Source: Rikenellaceae bacterium (GTDB taxonomy: Bacteria > Bacteroidota > Bacteroidia > Bacteroidales > UBA932). From it: a DNA stretch of 8,391 bases. Each line of letters starts with the position of its first letter. Position 1 is the first letter of the stretch. Below are positions 6,394 to 8,391 of this stretch, piece by piece. The notes under the pieces were generated by a model, which was not told the DNA's origin, did not search any database, and saw only the letters and a program-made list of their open reading frames with translations. The position numbers and the translations under genes are program-made. The stretch covers positions 15,623 to 24,013 of the forward strand of contig DOSU01000037.1 in the NCBI GenBank assembly GCA_003513895.1. Reading direction: 5' to 3'.

Positions 6394-7170
6394 ATGAAAG
6401 CACTTACAGTTGTTAAAATCGGAGGAAATGTAGTTGACAACCCCGAATCTCTTTCTGAGTTTCTTTTGATGTTCAATAAGATTGAAGCGCCAAAGATTCT
6501 CGTTCATGGAGGGGGAATCCTTGCCAGTGAAATATCGGCAAAACTCGGAATCGAGACAAAGATGCACAACGGCAGGCGCATAACCGATGCCGAAACTCTA
6601 AAAATCTGCACAATGGTTTATGCAGGCTGGATCAATAAAAGCATAGTTGCTCAGTTGCAAAAAATCGGATGCAATTCACTTGGGCTCTCCGGAGCCGACG
6701 CAGGAGTTATACCTGCAAAAAGAAGATCTCCCGACCCAGTCGATTTTGGATTTGTAGGAGATATTTCTCCAGATGAGATAAACACAGGTGTGCTGGCGAG
6801 TCTCCTGGGAAGAGGAATAACTCCCGTATTCTGTGCAATAACTCACGACAGGAACGGATCCCTTCTTAACACAAATGCAGATACAATGGCATCCTGTATT
6901 GCAGCAGCTTTATCCGAAAGTTACTACACAAAACTTATTTTTTGTTTCGAAAAAGAGGGTGTGCTTTATAATATTAAAGATGAGAAAAGCGTTATTCCTC
7001 TTATAACAAAAGAGAGTTATACAAAACTCAAAAACGAAGGTGCAGTGTCTGACGGTATGCTGCCAAAGCTTGATAATGCTTTTTTTGCATTGGAAGGGGG
7101 AGTTTCGGAGGTGTATATCAAGAACTGGTCTAATCTCTCTTCCGAAGGAGGAACAATGCTTAGGTTTTAA
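6394..7170 (+). CDS. argB: N-acylglutamate kinase
   Basis: The product is a 258-residue amino-acid kinase that phosphorylates the gamma carboxylate of N-acylglutamate with ATP. Key blocks are VVKIGGN (6-12, K8 contacting phosphate), LVHGGG (36-41), NGRRIT (59-64, substrate site), LGLSGADAG (96-104), FVGDI (120-124), NTNADTMA (159-166), FEKEGVL (185-191) and DGMLPKL (220-226), with K225 the second catalytic lysine. The chain starts directly at the first core strand. Arginine-inhibited kinases of this family carry an extra N-terminal helix that joins dimers into a hexamer. Its absence suggests an E. coli-like, arginine-insensitive enzyme. The gene begins 17 nt after argF', the widest gap among the genes from argC onward, and ends 2 nt before argE. 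Confidence 0.94.
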   Translation: MKALTVVKIGGNVVDNPESLSEFLLMFNKIEAPKILVHGGGILASEISAKLGIETKMHNGRRITDAETLKICTMVYAGWINKSIVAQLQKIGCNSLGLSGADAGVIPAKRRSPDPVDFGFVGDISPDEINTGVLASLLGRGITPVFCAITHDRNGSLLNTNADTMASCIAAALSESYYTKLIFCFEKEGVLYNIKDEKSVIPLITKESYTKLKNEGAVSDGMLPKLDNAFFALEGGVSEVYIKNWSNLSSEGGTMLRF

Positions 7171-7172
7171 AT

Positions 7173-8243
7173 ATGAAAAATGTTGATACTGTTGAAATGA
7201 CTGCAAGTGCGGTGGCTCTTTTAAGAAAGAAGATTGCCATCCGCTCCTTTTCCGGAAACGAAGAGGAAGCGGCTAATCTCATCTGTTCCCATCTGCTGCA
7301 GCATGGAATAACATTCAACAGGCTGGTCAATAATATATGCTGTTTTGCAAAGGGATATGATTCTTCAAAACCCACCGTTATGATCAATTCTCATTTGGAC
7401 ACAGTCAAGCCGTCGGCAGGTTATTCATTCGATCCTTATAATCCTCCTGAACAACAAGACAGGATATCCGGTTTGGGCAGCAACGACGCCGGAGCTTCGG
7501 TGGTTTCAATTATTGAGACTTTTAAGTATTTTTATGAGAGAGAATTGAGTTTTAACCTCATGATGGTGCTTTCGTGTGAAGAGGAAAATTCAGGTTCAAA
7601 AGGGATGGATTTGGTAGTCGAAAAGTATCCTTTTATTACATGTGCAATTATTGGAGAGCCTACAAAAATGCAGGCTGCTGTTGCCGAAAGAGGTCTGCTG
7701 GTGGTCGATGCAACTGCAAAAGGTGTTAGCGGGCATGCGGCAAGAGAAGAGGGGATAAATGCTATTATGGCAGCAATTGAAGACATCGACTTTATTAAGG
7801 ATTTCGAATTTGAAAAGAATTCCGGCCTCATGGGCAAGGTAAAAATGAGTGTAACCCAGATAGAGGCGGGAACTCAGCATAATGTTATACCGGATGTTTG
7901 TAAATTTGTTATAGACATTCGGCCTACCGAACAATATTCAAATACAGAGATAATGGAAATACTGGCAGCCAATATTAAAAGCGAGTTAAAACCCCGTTCT
8001 CTTAGAAATAAATGTTCTATTACCCCTTATGACCATCCGCTTATTAAATGTGCGCATAGTACAGGAGTTAATTGTTATGTGTCTCCAACAACATCGGACT
8101 GGATGAGGCTCAAATGTCCTGCAATCAAAATGGGTCCCGGAGACTCATCACGCTCTCACCAGGCAGATGAATATGTTCTTGCAGGGGAGATAAATGATGG
8201 AATTTCCGGTTATATCAACTTTTTAAACAATTTAAATTTATAG
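7173..8243 (+). CDS. argE: M20-family deacylase, probably N-acylcitrulline (or acylornithine) deacylase
   Basis: A 356-residue cytoplasmic zinc hydrolase of the M20 family (ArgE/DapE/CPG2). All five expected metal ligands are present: H74 in SHLDTV, D105 in GSNDAGAS, E137 in CEEEN, E162 in GEPT and H329 in SHQADEY. D76 and E136 are the usual catalytic partners. The lid or dimerisation domain lies at about residues 178-290, with SGHAAREEG (186-194) and QHNVIPD (235-241). Because the carbamoyltransferase upstream acts on acylated ornithine, the true substrate is probably N-succinylcitrulline or N-acetylcitrulline, as in the Xanthomonas acetylcitrulline route. The ATG at 7173 is only 2 nt after argB and is preferred over the in-frame ATG at 7197. 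argH follows after 2 nt. Family is firm; the exact acyl group is inferred. Confidence 0.9.
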   Translation: MKNVDTVEMTASAVALLRKKIAIRSFSGNEEEAANLICSHLLQHGITFNRLVNNICCFAKGYDSSKPTVMINSHLDTVKPSAGYSFDPYNPPEQQDRISGLGSNDAGASVVSIIETFKYFYERELSFNLMMVLSCEEENSGSKGMDLVVEKYPFITCAIIGEPTKMQAAVAERGLLVVDATAKGVSGHAAREEGINAIMAAIEDIDFIKDFEFEKNSGLMGKVKMSVTQIEAGTQHNVIPDVCKFVIDIRPTEQYSNTEIMEILAANIKSELKPRSLRNKCSITPYDHPLIKCAHSTGVNCYVSPTTSDWMRLKCPAIKMGPGDSSRSHQADEYVLAGEINDGISGYINFLNNLNL

Positions 8244-8245
8244 AT

Positions 8246-8391
8246 ATGAGTGTATTGTGGAGCAAACAGGGAACCCCCGATGAAATTGTTCAGGAGTTCA
8301 CCGTAGGAAGAGACAGGGAGTTCGACATTAAGCTTGCCAGGTATGACATTCTGGGAACAATTGCACATATCCGGATGCTAAAATCTATCTC
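8246..8391 (+). CDS. argH: Argininosuccinate lyase, N-terminal 48 codons (runs off window)
   Basis: The ATG at 8246 opens a frame that stays open to the window edge. The 48 complete codons show the N-terminal pattern of argininosuccinate lyase: an early LWSK block (4-7), then a phenylalanine and RDREFD (22-27), followed by LARYDILGTIAH (30-41). The last matches the family pattern D-x2-L-x2-YDI-x-G-x2-AH. The enzyme splits argininosuccinate into arginine and fumarate; full proteins are about 450 residues, so only about a tenth is visible. The 2-nt gap after argE shows it belongs to the operon. None of the catalytic residues is in view, so the call rests on the N-terminal block and the operon setting. 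Confidence 0.88.
   Translation, partial: MSVLWSKQGTPDEIVQEFTVGRDREFDIKLARYDILGTIAHIRMLKSI

Overview
The window comes from a Bacteroidota (Bacteroidetes) chromosome, most likely Bacteroidales-like. Three things point there. The proteins closely resemble Bacteroides-type arginine enzymes, above all an N-acylornithine carbamoyltransferase that aligns without gaps to the N-succinylornithine enzyme of Bacteroides fragilis as I remember it. The control region carries -7 elements of the form TAnnTTTG. Most genes lack Shine-Dalgarno sequences. Nothing in the window suggests a mobile element, CRISPR array, tRNA or rRNA.

Layout. Bases 1-1300 (minus strand) hold the N-terminal 433 residues of an OPT-family oligopeptide transporter, cut off by the window edge. 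Bases 1301-1366 are a compact divergent control region with a TAnnTTTG element on each strand. From about 1367 to the right edge everything is on the plus strand and tightly packed: a candidate 29-codon arginine-rich leader peptide (1367-1456), an RNA hairpin that contains the leader stop codon (1450-1482), a GNAT acyltransferase, then argG, argC, argD, argF' (carbamoyltransferase for acylated ornithine), argB, argE and the first 48 codons of argH. Gaps between the structural genes run from 17 nt down to overlaps of 4 and 8 nt, so they form one operon.

How the genes fit together. The eight enzymes cover the route from glutamate to arginine. The GNAT protein probably acylates glutamate, ArgB phosphorylates it, ArgC reduces it and ArgD transaminates it to N-acylornithine. 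ArgF' carbamoylates this while it is still acylated, ArgE removes the acyl group from N-acylcitrulline, and ArgG and ArgH finish arginine. Residue 90 of ArgF' is Ser, where B. fragilis has Pro and Xanthomonas has Glu; this favours succinyl rather than acetyl intermediates.

The main discovery candidate is the leader. Its ORF begins within a few bases of the predicted transcription start, has Arg codons at positions 15, 18, 19 and 29, and ends inside the 5' arm of a 10-bp hairpin. A weaker competing hairpin shares part of that stem. This is the layout expected for ribosome-mediated attenuation of an arginine operon, although the mechanism is inferred and untested.
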